In this document: positions 17,216 to 29,153 of the stretch, piece by piece
How the letters are laid out: each line of letters opens with the position of its first letter
How positions within the stretch are numbered: position 1 is the stretch's first letter
From: Flexifilum sp963727545
GTDB lineage: Bacteria > Chloroflexota > Anaerolineae > Aggregatilineales > Phototrophicaceae
Length of the DNA: 64,000 bases
Direction: 5' to 3'
Assembly (NCBI GenBank): GCA_963727545.1
Contig: CAVSGS010000013.1
Span: forward strand, 310,001-374,000
Notes under the pieces: generated by a model
What the model saw: only the letters and a program-made list of their open reading frames with translations
What the model was told of the DNA's origin: nothing
Databases searched by the model: none
Program-made: the position numbers and the translations under genes

Positions 17216-19651
17216 ATGAATTACGGCTATTTTGATGATGAACGACGCGAATACGTCATTACGCGCCCGGATACGCCGCTGCCTTGGCTGAATTATCTGG
17301 GCGCAGAAGCTTACTTCGGGATCATTTCTAACACGGCAGGCGGCTATTCCTTTTATCGGGATGCGCGCCTGCGCCGACTGACGCGTTATCGCTACAACAA
17401 CGCCCCGCGCGACGTCGGCGGGCGCTATCTCTATCTGCGGGACAATGCCGACGGCGACTACTGGTCGCCGACGTGGCAGCCGACCCTGACCGACTTGCAG
17501 GATTACACCTGTCGTCACGGCATGGGCTACACGACGATCCAATCGACCTACCGCGACGTGACGGCGCAGGTACGGTACTTCGTGCCGCGCGGCGCGAATC
17601 TGGAAGTCTGGCAGGTCAAAGTGACCAACAATCGCGCTGCGCCCGCTGATCTGTCACTGTTTTCGTTGGTGGAGTTCTGCTTGTGGGACGCCAACGACGA
17701 CATGACCAACTTTCAGCGCAATTTCAGCATCGGCGAAGTCGAGATCGAGGACGGCGTGATCTACCACAAGACCGAATACCGCGAGCGCCGCGATCACTAT
17801 GCTTATTTCGCCTGCTCCGAGCCGCTAGCCGGATTCGACACCTCGCGCGACGAGTTTCTGGGCATGTATCACGGCTTCGACACGCCGGACGTGGTCGTCG
17901 CCGGCGAGTTGCACAACTCGGTCGCGCACGGCTGGGCGCCGATCGGTTCGCATCACGTGGAGCTGACGCTGGCTCCCGGCGAAACCCGCGCGATCAACTT
18001 CGTGCTCGGTTATCACGAGAACCCGCGCGACGATAAATGGGAGTCGCCCGGCGTGATCAACAAGCGGACGGTCAAGCCGGTGATCGCCCGGTACTTGCAG
18101 ACGGAAAACATCGACCGCGCTTTCGCCGAACTGCGCGAATACTGGGATGGACTGCTCGGCATTTTGCAGGTCGAGACGCCGGACGTGCATACCGACCGGA
18201 TGGTCAACATCTGGAACGCTTATCAGAACATGGTGACCTTCAACATGTCGCGCTCGGCGTCGGGCTTCGAGTCGGGCATCGGGCGGGGGATGGGCTTCCG
18301 CGACTCGGCGCAAGACCTGCTCGGCTTCGTCCACATGATCCCGGAGCGCGCTCGCGAGCGCATCCTCGACATCGCCGCGACCCAGTTCGAGACCGGCGGC
18401 GCGTATCACCAATATCAGCCGCTGACCAAGCGCGGCAACAACGCCGTCGGCAGCAATTTCAACGACGATCCACTCTGGCTGGTGTTGGGCGTGGCAGCCT
18501 ACATCAAAGAGAGCGGCGACTGGGCGATCCTCGACGAGCCGGTCGTCTTCGACAATCAGCCCGGTACGGAGCAGCCGCTCTACGAGCACCTGCGCCGCAG
18601 CATCCAGTACACGCTGGATCGCTTGGGGCAGCACGGGCTGCCGCTGATCGGGCGGGCGGACTGGAACGACTGCTTGAATCTGAACACCTTCAGCGACGAG
18701 CCGGGGCAGTCCTTCCAAACCACCACCAACAAAGACGGTAAGGTCGCCGAGTCGGTCTTCATCGCCGGGCTGTTCGGGATCGCCGCCGTTGAACTGGCGG
18801 ACATCGCCGCGGCGCGCGGGTTAGATCGTGAAGCCGAGGAATATCGCCAATCCGCCACCAATATGGACGCGGTGGTCAAGGCGCAGGGCTGGGATGGCGC
18901 GTGGTTCCTGCGCGCCTACAACCACTTCGGCGAGAAAGTCGGCTCGGCGGAATGCGAAGAAGGGCAAATCTTCATCGAGCCGCAGGGCATCTGCATCATG
19001 GCAGGGATGGGCGTCAAGGATGGACGTGCCGCGCAAGCGCTGGAATCGGTCAATGAACGGCTGGCGACGCCGCATGGGATCATGCTGCAGCAGCCCGCTT
19101 ATTCGACCTATCACCTTGAGTTAGGCGAAATCTCGTCGTATCCGCCCGGTTACAAAGAAAATGCCGGGATCTTCTGCCACACCAACCCGTGGATCATGAT
19201 CGCCGAGGCGATCGTGGGCAGCGGCGACCGCGCCCATGACTACTATACGCGGATCAACCCCTCCGCCCGCGAGCCGATCAGCGAGCTGCACCGCTGCGAA
19301 CCCTACGTCTACGCCCAGATGATCGCCGGGAAAGACGCACCGACGCACGGGGAAGCCAAGAACTCGTGGTTGAGCGGCACGGCGGCGTGGAACTACGTCG
19401 CCATCACCCAGTGGATTTTGGGCATTCGGGCAACGTTGAACGGCTTACAGATCGCGCCGGTGGTGCCGACCGATTGGCAAGAATTCCGCGCGACCCGGCA
19501 GTATCGCGGCGTGACCTACAACATCCACGTCCAGCGCGAAGGCGCGGGCAACGACGTCAGCCTTTGTGTGGATGGGACGCCGATTGAAGGCAGTATCGTG
19601 CCGCTGGCGACGGATAAGGCGGCGGTCGAGGTTGAAGTGACGCTGAAATAA
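17216..19651 (+). CDS. Cellobiose phosphorylase (GH94)
   Basis: An 811-residue GH94 phosphorylase that splits cellobiose with phosphate into glucose 1-phosphate and glucose in the cytoplasm. The N terminus MNYGYFDDERREYVITRPDT and the PWLNYLGAEAYFGIISNTAGGYSF segment are highly characteristic of cellobiose phosphorylases. The helical catalytic domain contains RGMGFRDSAQDLLG, the ADWNDCLNLN motif with the general-acid Asp (about residue 482-485) and YPPGYKENAGIFCHTNPW. No signal peptide, consistent with intracellular action. A CelR-like operator precedes it, and an exported GH9 endoglucanase follows, so both are probably induced by cellooligosaccharides. The ribosome site is AAGGA, 9 nt before ATG. 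Confidence 0.96.
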   Translation: MNYGYFDDERREYVITRPDTPLPWLNYLGAEAYFGIISNTAGGYSFYRDARLRRLTRYRYNNAPRDVGGRYLYLRDNADGDYWSPTWQPTLTDLQDYTCRHGMGYTTIQSTYRDVTAQVRYFVPRGANLEVWQVKVTNNRAAPADLSLFSLVEFCLWDANDDMTNFQRNFSIGEVEIEDGVIYHKTEYRERRDHYAYFACSEPLAGFDTSRDEFLGMYHGFDTPDVVVAGELHNSVAHGWAPIGSHHVELTLAPGETRAINFVLGYHENPRDDKWESPGVINKRTVKPVIARYLQTENIDRAFAELREYWDGLLGILQVETPDVHTDRMVNIWNAYQNMVTFNMSRSASGFESGIGRGMGFRDSAQDLLGFVHMIPERARERILDIAATQFETGGAYHQYQPLTKRGNNAVGSNFNDDPLWLVLGVAAYIKESGDWAILDEPVVFDNQPGTEQPLYEHLRRSIQYTLDRLGQHGLPLIGRADWNDCLNLNTFSDEPGQSFQTTTNKDGKVAESVFIAGLFGIAAVELADIAAARGLDREAEEYRQSATNMDAVVKAQGWDGAWFLRAYNHFGEKVGSAECEEGQIFIEPQGICIMAGMGVKDGRAAQALESVNERLATPHGIMLQQPAYSTYHLELGEISSYPPGYKENAGIFCHTNPWIMIAEAIVGSGDRAHDYYTRINPSAREPISELHRCEPYVYAQMIAGKDAPTHGEAKNSWLSGTAAWNYVAITQWILGIRATLNGLQIAPVVPTDWQEFRATRQYRGVTYNIHVQREGAGNDVSLCVDGTPIEGSIVPLATDKAAVEVEVTLK

Positions 19652-19722
19652 CACCTCACCCCCTAGCCCCCTCTCCATTACATGGAGAGGGGGAAAACGA
19701 GCGCAGCGAGTAGGGGGTGAGG
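19652..19722. repeat. Nested palindromic repeat (CCTCACCCCC family)
   Basis: ACCTCACCCCCTA and its complement TAGGGGGTGAGGT form outer arms around an inner CCCCCTCTCCAT/ATGGAGAGGGGG hairpin. It lies between the GH94 stop and the GH9 start and could form a large stem in the transcript, reducing read-through. Confidence 0.75.
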
Positions 19723-19766
19723 TTTGACCAAATTAGCGCAAAGACGTTTTTAAGAGGCTTTTGACG

Positions 19767-22265
19767 ATGAAACGAATACTGCTTTGGTTTCTGCTGGCGC
19801 TGCTGCTGGCGGTCATCCCCGCTGCGGCGCAGGGCGCGCTTGCGCCGGACGAAATTACCGGCGAGGTCGTCTACATCCCCTTCCCGGTGACAATCACGCT
19901 CGACGGCAAGCTCGACGATTGGGCGGGCGTCCCGGTCGAGACGGTGGATCGTGGGACGCTGCTCTCGCCTGACCCGGCGCAGACCGCCGCTTTTCAGTTC
20001 GCCGTCGCTGCCGACGCGAACACGATCTACGTGACCATGCAAACGGATGACGCCGACATCATTACCGGACAGCACGGCACTGATTTCTGGAACGAGGACT
20101 CGTTCGAATTCTACCTGAACCTGAGCGGCGACCGCTCCGCCACCGCTTACGGTGATGGCATTTTCCAGATCAACGTGAATCCCGGCGACATCGGCAACAG
20201 CGATCCGAGCGCCATCACCGTGACCGGGACGAACTCGGCGACGAGCGGCGTGCAAGCGATCGTCTTCGCTACTGCTGCGGGTTGGGGCTTCGAAGCCGCT
20301 GTGCCGCTGGGCGATTTCACGCCGACGCACGGCGCGGAGATCGGCTGGCAAGCGCAGGCGAACGGCGCGACCGTCGCTGACCGCGACACCAAGCTGATCT
20401 GGTCGCTGGCGGACACGAGCGACAGTTCGTGGAGCGACCCCGGTCTCTTTGGCACTGGACTCTTTTACGAAGTAGGCAGAACGGATACTCCCATGCAAAG
20501 CACACCTGCTCCTCAAACGACCCCGACGCCGGAGCCGACGCCGGATCGCTTCGTCAGCCTGAACCAGCTCGGCTATTTCGCCGACGCCCCCAAATACGCC
20601 ATGATCGCCGGAGAGAGCGGCGCGACTGCCTCGTGGGTGCTGCGGCACGCCGCGACCGGCGACGTGATCGCCACCGGTGAGACGACACCGGGCAAAATCG
20701 ACGCCGCCTCCGGCTATGCCGTGCAGACGGCGGATTTCTCGGACGTGACGACGCCGGGCAGCTATACGCTCCAAATCGGCGACGTGACCAGCGATCCGTT
20801 TCGCATCGCGGCGGATTTGTACGATGGACTATCGGTCGACTCGCTGCGCTACTTCTACCTCAACCGCAGCGGGATCGAACTGGACGAAGCCCACGCGGGC
20901 GAATGGGCGCGTCCGGCTGGACACGTCACCGACGACGCCGTGACCTGCTGGAAAGGCACCGATCCGCAGGGCAAGACGTGGGACGGCTGCGATTACACCC
21001 TCAACGGGCGCGGCGGCTGGTACGACGCGGGCGATTACGGCAAGTACGTCGTCAACGGCGGGATCGCGACGTGGACGCTGCTCGACCTCTACGAGCGGCT
21101 GCCGGGGGCGTTCCCGGATGGATCGCTCAACATCCCGGAGAGCGGCAACGGCGTGTCTGATCTGCTGGACGAGGCGCGCTGGGAACTCGAATGGCTGCTG
21201 GCGATGCAAGTGCCCGAAGGCGAGCCGCTGGCGGGGATGGTGCATCACAAGCTGCACGATGCTCAATGGACCGGCGTGCCGGTGATGCCGCCGACCAATT
21301 ACGACAACAACAGCGACTTCTCTAAGCCGAGCGGCGGGCGCTACCTGATGCCGCCCTCGACGGCGGCGACGCTCAATCTCGCGGCGGTCGCGGCGCAGGG
21401 GGCGCGCATCTGGCGTGAGATCGACCCGGCGTTCGCGGATCGCTGCCTCGATGCCGCGCAAAAGGCGTGGCAAGCCGCCAATGAGCATCCTGACCTGCTG
21501 GCGGGCAACGTTCCCGGCAACGGCGGCGGCAACTACGACGACAACAACGTCAGCGACGAATTCTACTGGGCGGCGGCGGAACTGTTCATCACCACCGGCG
21601 CGTCCCAATACCGCGACCGGTTGACGTCAGCATCGTTCTTGACGGCGTTCCCCAGCGCGGGCGCGGCGTCGATGTCGTGGGGCAGCGTCGCGGCGCTGGG
21701 CACGATCTCGCTGGCGGTCGTTCCCAACGACTTCAACCCCGACCTGATCGACATGCTGCGCGGGCAGATCGTCAAGGCGGCGGATCGCGTACTGGCGGTG
21801 ATGGCGGGCGAAGGCTACCGCGTCTCGATTGGCGCGAATCAGTACGTTTGGGGGTCGAACTCGGACGTGCTCAACAACGCGATCCTGCTGGCGCTGGCGC
21901 ACGACTTCACCGGCGACGCCCAATATCTGGACGGCGTGACCGAGAGCATGGATTACCTGCTGGGGCGCAACGCGCTCAGCTTCAGTTTCATCTCCGGCTA
22001 CGGCGCGCGTTCGATGCAGCACCCCCATCATCGCTTCTGGGGCAATCAGGGACAGTTCCCGCCGCCACCCCCCGGCGCGATCGCGGGCGGACCGAACGGC
22101 AGCCCCAGCGACCCCGGCGCAGACGCGGCGAACCTCAGCGCGGTCGCTCCGGCGCGGCGTTACGTCGACGTTCTGCCTTCGTATTCGACTAACGAAGTCG
22201 CCATCAACTGGAACGCGCCGCTGGTCTGGGTGAGCGCCTATCTCAATGCGCGAGCGAACGGCTGA
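19767..22265 (+). CDS. Exported multidomain endoglucanase (CBM9/DOMON-like, Ig-like, GH9)
   Basis: An 832-residue secreted cellulase. A signal peptide (MKRILLWFLLALLLAVIPAAAQGA) is followed by a CBM9-like module (about 30-235; ITLDGKLDDWAG, DFWNEDSFEFYLNL), a Pro/Thr linker (TPAPQTTPTPEPTP), a CelD-type Ig-like domain (about 260-350) and a GH9 catalytic domain (about 355-830). Catalytic residues are visible in GGWYDAGDYGKYVVNGG (Asp pair), HPHHRFWG and STNEVAINWNAPLVW (acid Glu). It cleaves beta-1,4-glucan outside the cell; products would be taken up and phosphorolysed by the upstream GH94 enzyme. ATG at 19767 is chosen over an in-frame TTG six bases earlier. No cell-wall anchor is seen. Confidence 0.93.
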   Translation: MKRILLWFLLALLLAVIPAAAQGALAPDEITGEVVYIPFPVTITLDGKLDDWAGVPVETVDRGTLLSPDPAQTAAFQFAVAADANTIYVTMQTDDADIITGQHGTDFWNEDSFEFYLNLSGDRSATAYGDGIFQINVNPGDIGNSDPSAITVTGTNSATSGVQAIVFATAAGWGFEAAVPLGDFTPTHGAEIGWQAQANGATVADRDTKLIWSLADTSDSSWSDPGLFGTGLFYEVGRTDTPMQSTPAPQTTPTPEPTPDRFVSLNQLGYFADAPKYAMIAGESGATASWVLRHAATGDVIATGETTPGKIDAASGYAVQTADFSDVTTPGSYTLQIGDVTSDPFRIAADLYDGLSVDSLRYFYLNRSGIELDEAHAGEWARPAGHVTDDAVTCWKGTDPQGKTWDGCDYTLNGRGGWYDAGDYGKYVVNGGIATWTLLDLYERLPGAFPDGSLNIPESGNGVSDLLDEARWELEWLLAMQVPEGEPLAGMVHHKLHDAQWTGVPVMPPTNYDNNSDFSKPSGGRYLMPPSTAATLNLAAVAAQGARIWREIDPAFADRCLDAAQKAWQAANEHPDLLAGNVPGNGGGNYDDNNVSDEFYWAAAELFITTGASQYRDRLTSASFLTAFPSAGAASMSWGSVAALGTISLAVVPNDFNPDLIDMLRGQIVKAADRVLAVMAGEGYRVSIGANQYVWGSNSDVLNNAILLALAHDFTGDAQYLDGVTESMDYLLGRNALSFSFISGYGARSMQHPHHRFWGNQGQFPPPPPGAIAGGPNGSPSDPGADAANLSAVAPARRYVDVLPSYSTNEVAINWNAPLVWVSAYLNARANG

Positions 22266-23197
22266 TGCCGGTCGAGCAGTTGAGCTACGGCGGGCTAGAA
22301 AACTGCCTGCACCTGTCCAACGGGGTGATCGAATTGGTCGTCCCGCTGGACGTGGGGCTGCGGATCGTTCACTTCGGCTTCGTCGGCGAGCGCAACGAGT
22401 TCTATCGCGACGATCCGCTGGTCATCCCGGCGGATCGGCACGATACATGGCAGCTTTACGGTGGGCATCGTTTGTGGTTCGCGCCGGAGCAAGTCGGACG
22501 GACGGCGCTGCCCGATAACCAGCCGATCACGCGGGAGGACAAACGCGATGCGCGCGGCGACTTCGTGCGCCTGATCCAGCCTCGCGAAGCGCTGACCGGG
22601 ATGCAGAAAGAGATCGACCTCTACTTGGGCGATGGTGCGTCGGTTGAGGTGGTTCACCGCGTCCGCAACGGCGGCGTTCGATCCGAGCGGCTGGCGTTGT
22701 GGGCGCTTTCGGTGCTGCTGCCGGGTGGTATGGCGATCGTCCCGCTGCCGCCGCGTGGATCGCATCCGCAAGACCTTCAGCCGACCTCGCAGTTGACGCT
22801 GTGGGCGTACACCGATCTGTCCGATGCGCGCTTCCGCTTCGGGCATAAGTACCTGTACGTGCGCCAAGATCGAAGTGCCGCGCTGCCGCAGAAGATCGGC
22901 GCGTCGGTGCCGAGCGGATGGACTGCCTACGCCAACGGCGATCACCTGTTTGTCAAGCAGTTCGCCTATGCCGAAGGCGCTGCTTATCCGGATTTAGGCT
23001 GCAATGTCGAAGCCTTCACCAACGCGCAGATGCTCGAATTGGAGACGCTCGGTCCGCTGATCTCATTGCCGCCGGATGGCACTGCCGAGTACCGCGAGCG
23101 CTGGACGCTGGCGCGCGACCTGCCGCCGATTGCGACCGACGCGGACGTCGATCAGGTCGTCGCGCCGCTGATTGCCGGGAACGCTGATCGCCTTTGA
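22265..23197 (+). CDS. DUF4380 protein, aldose-epimerase-like fold
   Basis: A 310-residue cytoplasmic protein matching the DUF4380 pattern: the opening LENCLHLSNGVIELVVPLDVG followed by RIVHFGF, WQLYGGHRLWFAPE and a WALSVLLPGG segment resemble galactose mutarotase-like beta-sandwich proteins. Its start overlaps the GH9 stop (TGATG), so it is translated with the endoglucanase. A carbohydrate-binding or epimerase-like role in cellulose use is suggested by the operon, but the catalytic residues are not established for this family. Confidence 0.82.
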   Translation: MPVEQLSYGGLENCLHLSNGVIELVVPLDVGLRIVHFGFVGERNEFYRDDPLVIPADRHDTWQLYGGHRLWFAPEQVGRTALPDNQPITREDKRDARGDFVRLIQPREALTGMQKEIDLYLGDGASVEVVHRVRNGGVRSERLALWALSVLLPGGMAIVPLPPRGSHPQDLQPTSQLTLWAYTDLSDARFRFGHKYLYVRQDRSAALPQKIGASVPSGWTAYANGDHLFVKQFAYAEGAAYPDLGCNVEAFTNAQMLELETLGPLISLPPDGTAEYRERWTLARDLPPIATDADVDQVVAPLIAGNADRL

Positions 23198-23569
23198 GCG
23201 CGACGTGCTGCGTCCTATCGACACCAAGTTAAGTGATTCATCACGCATTCTGACCCCATCCCCGCGACCGGCAACCTTCGGTTGCTTGGTCGCCCCCTTC
23301 CCCGATTTCAGGGAAGGGCGAGAACAAAAACACGACGTGCTAGGCAACGGTTCGCCCCTCGCCCCGTTTACGCGGGAGCGGGGAAAACAGAACTCCGCTA
23401 ACTCGGTGCGCAGGCGCGCTGCGCACCCGCTCGTTTGATTCGGTCGTTTTCACGACTTTCCGCGCTGGTTTTGTGTCTTCAGGTCGCCAGATTCGGTACA
23501 CTAGGCAGCATAAGATTACGCAATCTGGGGACCGCCGCTTGTGCCTTGAGCAGCCGGGAAAGGAGACCT
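23198..23569. other. Intergenic region with repeats, upstream of the rhamnose operon
   Basis: No gene is supported. It contains a CCCCATCCCC-type element with nested arms (about 23249-23330), a second C-rich/G-rich pair near 23353-23383, and a 9-bp-arm palindrome GGTGCGCAG/CTGCGCACC (23405-23427). Nearer to rhaM, CCAGATT (about 23489) and AATCTGG (about 23521) form a widely spaced inverted repeat that could be a regulator site or leader hairpin. The promoter of the rhamnose operon must lie here, but no convincing -35/-10 pair is visible. Confidence 0.5.
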
Positions 23570-23893
23570 ATGAAACGGATCGGCTTCACCCTGAAAGTCA
23601 AACCGGAACTGATCGACGAGTACAAGGAACGGCACCGTCACGTTTGGGCGGAGATGCTGGACGCGCTCAGCGCCAGCGGTTGGCACAACTACAGCATCTA
23701 TCTGCGCGACGACGGCACGCTGTTCGGCTATTTCGAGACGCCGGAATCGCTGCAAGCGGCGCAAGCGGCGATGGCTGCCACCGAGGTCAACGATCGCTGG
23801 CAAGCGCAGATGAGCGGCTACTTCGAAATCCCCGAAGGCGCGCACCCGGACGCCCTGTTCATCGAACTTGAGGAAATCTTTCATTTAGATTGA
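23570..23893 (+). CDS. rhaM: L-rhamnose mutarotase
   Basis: A 107-residue RhaM-family protein interconverting the anomers of L-rhamnose. The pattern MKRIGFTLKVKPELIDEYKERH, then WAEMLDALSASGWHNYSIYL and GYFETPESL, matches the dimeric alpha/beta-barrel family over its full usual length of about 104 residues, with the catalytic His of the KERH segment present. The start is ATG at 23570 behind GGAAAGGAG. First gene of a compact operon with rhamnose isomerase 8 bp downstream. Confidence 0.95.
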   Translation: MKRIGFTLKVKPELIDEYKERHRHVWAEMLDALSASGWHNYSIYLRDDGTLFGYFETPESLQAAQAAMAATEVNDRWQAQMSGYFEIPEGAHPDALFIELEEIFHLD

Positions 23894-23901
23894 GGTTTTT
23901 T

Positions 23902-25191
23902 ATGCCAAATAATCCGAGTGAACAACAAATAGACGCCGCTTACCAACTGGCGCGCGAGCGTTACGCCGCGCTGGGCGTCGATACCGAGGCGGCGCTGGCG
24001 GCGCTGCAATCGATACCGATCAGCCTGCACTGCTGGCAGGGCGACGACGTGGTCGGCTTCGAAGACCCGGATCGCCCGCTGAGCGGCGGCATCATGGCGA
24101 CCGGGAATTATCCCGGCAAGGCGCGCACCGTCGCCGAACTGCGGCAGGATTTGGACAAGGCGTACAGCTTGATCCCCGGCACGCACCGGCTCAACCTGCA
24201 CGCGATTTATCTGGACAGCGACGTCAAAGTCGAGCGGGACGAAATCCGCCCGGAGCACTTCTCCGGCTGGGTCGATTGGGCGAAAGCCAATCAGCATGGG
24301 CTGGATTTCAACCCGACGCTGTTCTCGCATCCGCTGGCGGACGACGGTTTCACGCTGGCGCATCAGGACGCGGGCGTGCGCCAGTTCTGGATCGACCACT
24401 GCATCGCCAGCCGCGAGATCGGCGCGTACTTCGGGCGCGAGTTGGGGACGCCCTGCGTGACCAACATCTGGATTCCCGACGGCTACAAAGACACGCCGGT
24501 GGATCGCAAAGCGCCGCGCGAGCGCCTGAAAGCCGCGCTGGACGAGATTTTCGCCGAGCCGCTCGATCCCCAGCACAACCTCGACGCCGTCGAGAGCAAG
24601 CTGTTCGGCATCGGCTCGGAAAGCTACGTGGTCGGCTCGAATGAATTCTACTTAGGCTACACCGCCAGCCGCGCCGCCAGCGCCGCCTCCGACGTGCTGT
24701 TGTGCTTCGACGCCGGACACTTCCACCCGACCGAGAGCATCGCCGACAAGATTTCGGCGAGCCTGCTCTATGTGCCGGAATTGCTGCTGCACGTCAGCCG
24801 CGCCGTCCGTTGGGACAGCGACCACGTGGTCACGCTCAACGACGACTTGAACTTCATCATGCAGGAGATCGTGCGCGGCGAATTTCTGTCGCGGGTGCAT
24901 ATCGGGCTGGATTTCTTCGACGCCAGCATCAACCGGGTGGCGGCATGGACGATTGGCACGCGCAATGCCTTACGCGCGCTGCTGCTGGCGCTGGTCGAAC
25001 CGCGCGAGCTGCTCTGCCGCTTCGAAACGGAGGGCGACTTCACCGGTCGCTTGGCGCTGCTCGAAGCCAGCAAGGGACTGCCCTTCGGCGCGGTCTGGGA
25101 CACCTACTGTCAGCGACAGGGCGTGCCGGTCGGCTTCGGCTTCATGGACGAGATCAAAGCGTATGAACACGCGGTATTGTCAGAACGGTAG
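23902..25191 (+). CDS. rhaA: L-rhamnose isomerase
   Basis: A 429-residue isomerase converting L-rhamnose to L-rhamnulose. Family landmarks include SLHCWQGDDVVGFEDP, LSGGIMATGNYPGKART, the metal-site segments LNLHAIYLD, NIWIPDGYKD and CFDAGHFHPTESIADKI, and LNDDLNFIMQEIVR. The start is ATG at 23902 with GAGG six bases upstream; an in-frame TTG four codons earlier lacks a site. It lies between rhaM and rhaB and shares their strand and spacing. Confidence 0.96.
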   Translation: MPNNPSEQQIDAAYQLARERYAALGVDTEAALAALQSIPISLHCWQGDDVVGFEDPDRPLSGGIMATGNYPGKARTVAELRQDLDKAYSLIPGTHRLNLHAIYLDSDVKVERDEIRPEHFSGWVDWAKANQHGLDFNPTLFSHPLADDGFTLAHQDAGVRQFWIDHCIASREIGAYFGRELGTPCVTNIWIPDGYKDTPVDRKAPRERLKAALDEIFAEPLDPQHNLDAVESKLFGIGSESYVVGSNEFYLGYTASRAASAASDVLLCFDAGHFHPTESIADKISASLLYVPELLLHVSRAVRWDSDHVVTLNDDLNFIMQEIVRGEFLSRVHIGLDFFDASINRVAAWTIGTRNALRALLLALVEPRELLCRFETEGDFTGRLALLEASKGLPFGAVWDTYCQRQGVPVGFGFMDEIKAYEHAVLSER

Positions 25192-25196
25192 GAATC

Positions 25197-26630
25197 ATGG
25201 CGCGTAAAACAGTGCTCGCCGTCGACTTGGGCGCGGAGTCCGGTCGGGTGATGGCGGTTCATTTTGACGGGACGCACTTCGAACTGGAAGAACTCAATCG
25301 TTTCCCCAACCCGGTCACCAACGTGCGCGGCACGATCCACTGGGATGTGCTGCACCTGTGGCGCAACATCCAGCAGGGGATTGAGCAGGGCAAGGCTCAG
25401 CATCCCGCCAGCATCGGCGTCGATACGTGGGCGCTGGATTACGCCTTGCTCGACGCGCAGGGGGCGCTGCTCGCCAACCCGGTGATGTACCGCGACGCTC
25501 GCACCGAGGGCATGATGGACGCCGTTTACGCGCGCGTCCCGCGGCGTGAAGTCTTCGAGCAGACCGGCATTCAGATGATGCCGATCAACTCGATCTACCA
25601 GATCATGAGCCTCGTGGTGAGCAAGTCGCCGCAGTTGGATGCCGCCGCGACCTTCCTCACCATCCCCGACCTGTTCAACTACTGGCTGACCGGGGTGAAG
25701 GTCTGCGAGTTCACCAACGCCACCACCACCCAGATGATCAACCCGCGCACGCGGGCGTGGGCGACTGGGCTGCAAGACGCGCTCGGCATCCCGTCGCGGC
25801 TGTTCCCGGAGATCGTGCCGCCGGGGACGCGCTTGGGCGAATACGACGGCATCCCGGTGATCGCTCCGGCGACCCACGACACCGGCAGCGCCGTCGCCGC
25901 CGTCCCCGCGACCAGCCGGGATTACGCCTACATCAGCAGCGGGACGTGGAGCCTCGCCGGGGTCGAAGTGGACGACGCCATCATCGACGAGGCGGCTTAT
26001 GCTGCCAACGTCACCAACGAGGGCGGCGTCGAAGGCACCTATCGCCTGCTCAAGAACGTGATGGGCTTGTGGATTTTGCAGCAAGTTCGGGCGACGTGGG
26101 CGCGCGAAGGCACGACTTACAGCTACGGCGAAATGGTCGATCTGGCGCGGGCGGCGCAGCCCTCGGCGGCGATCATCGACGTGGACGACGCGCGTTTCCT
26201 GCCGCACGGCGATCACCCGCAGCGCATCCGCGCGTGGTGCGCCGAACATGGCGTCCCGCCGCCGCAGACGCACGGCGAGATCGTGCGCTGCGTGCTCGAA
26301 AGCCTCGCCCTGAAATACCGGCTGACTTTCGACCAAATGCAGCAGATTTCCGGGCAAGACATCAAGGCGATCCACATCGTCGGTGGCGGCGGGCAGAACG
26401 AACTGCTCAACCAATTCACCGCCGATGCCGCCGGAATCCCGGTCGTCGCCGGTCCGATTGAGGCGACCGTGCTCGGCAACGCCGCCGTCCAACTGATCGC
26501 GCTGGGCGAACTGGACAACGTGAGCCAAGCCCGCCAGATCATCGCCGACATGGGCGTCACGCGGACGTATCAGCCCGTGTCGAGCGCATGGTGGGATGAA
26601 GCGTACCAGCAATTGCTAGAGAGTTCCTAA
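25197..26630 (+). CDS. rhaB: Rhamnulokinase
   Basis: A 477-residue FGGY-family kinase that phosphorylates L-rhamnulose at C1. It begins MARKTVLAVDLGAESGRVM, the RhaB form of the phosphate-1 motif, and has GVDTWALDYALLD, PATHDTGSAVAAVP, YISSGTWSLAGVE and IHIVGGGGQNELLNQFTADA of the adenosine motif. Located five bases after rhaA and followed, after a repeat-bearing gap of 190 bp, by the aldolase/dehydrogenase gene, it supplies rhamnulose 1-phosphate for cleavage. RBS AGGAA precedes the ATG. Confidence 0.96.
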   Translation: MARKTVLAVDLGAESGRVMAVHFDGTHFELEELNRFPNPVTNVRGTIHWDVLHLWRNIQQGIEQGKAQHPASIGVDTWALDYALLDAQGALLANPVMYRDARTEGMMDAVYARVPRREVFEQTGIQMMPINSIYQIMSLVVSKSPQLDAAATFLTIPDLFNYWLTGVKVCEFTNATTTQMINPRTRAWATGLQDALGIPSRLFPEIVPPGTRLGEYDGIPVIAPATHDTGSAVAAVPATSRDYAYISSGTWSLAGVEVDDAIIDEAAYAANVTNEGGVEGTYRLLKNVMGLWILQQVRATWAREGTTYSYGEMVDLARAAQPSAAIIDVDDARFLPHGDHPQRIRAWCAEHGVPPPQTHGEIVRCVLESLALKYRLTFDQMQQISGQDIKAIHIVGGGGQNELLNQFTADAAGIPVVAGPIEATVLGNAAVQLIALGELDNVSQARQIIADMGVTRTYQPVSSAWWDEAYQQLLESS

Positions 26631-26684
26631 GAACCAGTATTTCGCGTGAGTTATGGATCATGGCTCACGAGCGGATTTCTGCGG

Positions 26685-26762
26685 GTAGGGGCGAGGCATG
26701 CCTCGCCCCTACAACGGGAATCTACATGTAAATAGGTAGGGCGCAGGGCGCTGCGCCCCTAC
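26685..26762. repeat. Two 28-bp palindromes within the rhamnose gene cluster
   Basis: 26685-26712 has arms GTAGGGGCG/CGCCCCTAC and core AGGCATGCCT. 26735-26762 has a slightly degenerate left arm GTAGGGCG and core close to CAGGGCGCTG. They interrupt the gap between rhaB and rhaEW and may form hairpins that modulate expression of the last gene. Confidence 0.8.
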
Positions 26763-26820
26763 GACGGCAAGACTGAATTTTGACCTGACCGTACCGCGCG
26801 GAGCGCGCTAAGGAGTGAAC

Positions 26821-29016
<2,196 letters not shown>

Positions 29017-29153
29017 CAAGACCACTTTAACAGGTCGCAAGGCTGGTTTGCCGCATCATCCTTGCGATCTCGAACGCTCACGTCCGCTGATGCGGAGCGA
29101 TGGACAAGGTCAAGTAGAAGCAAATAACATTTACTTGTCGGCATTCGCGCCAT

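Noticed and set aside
25110..26612. 500-codon open frame on the minus strand
   Set aside because: Antisense shadow of rhaB with no family motifs.
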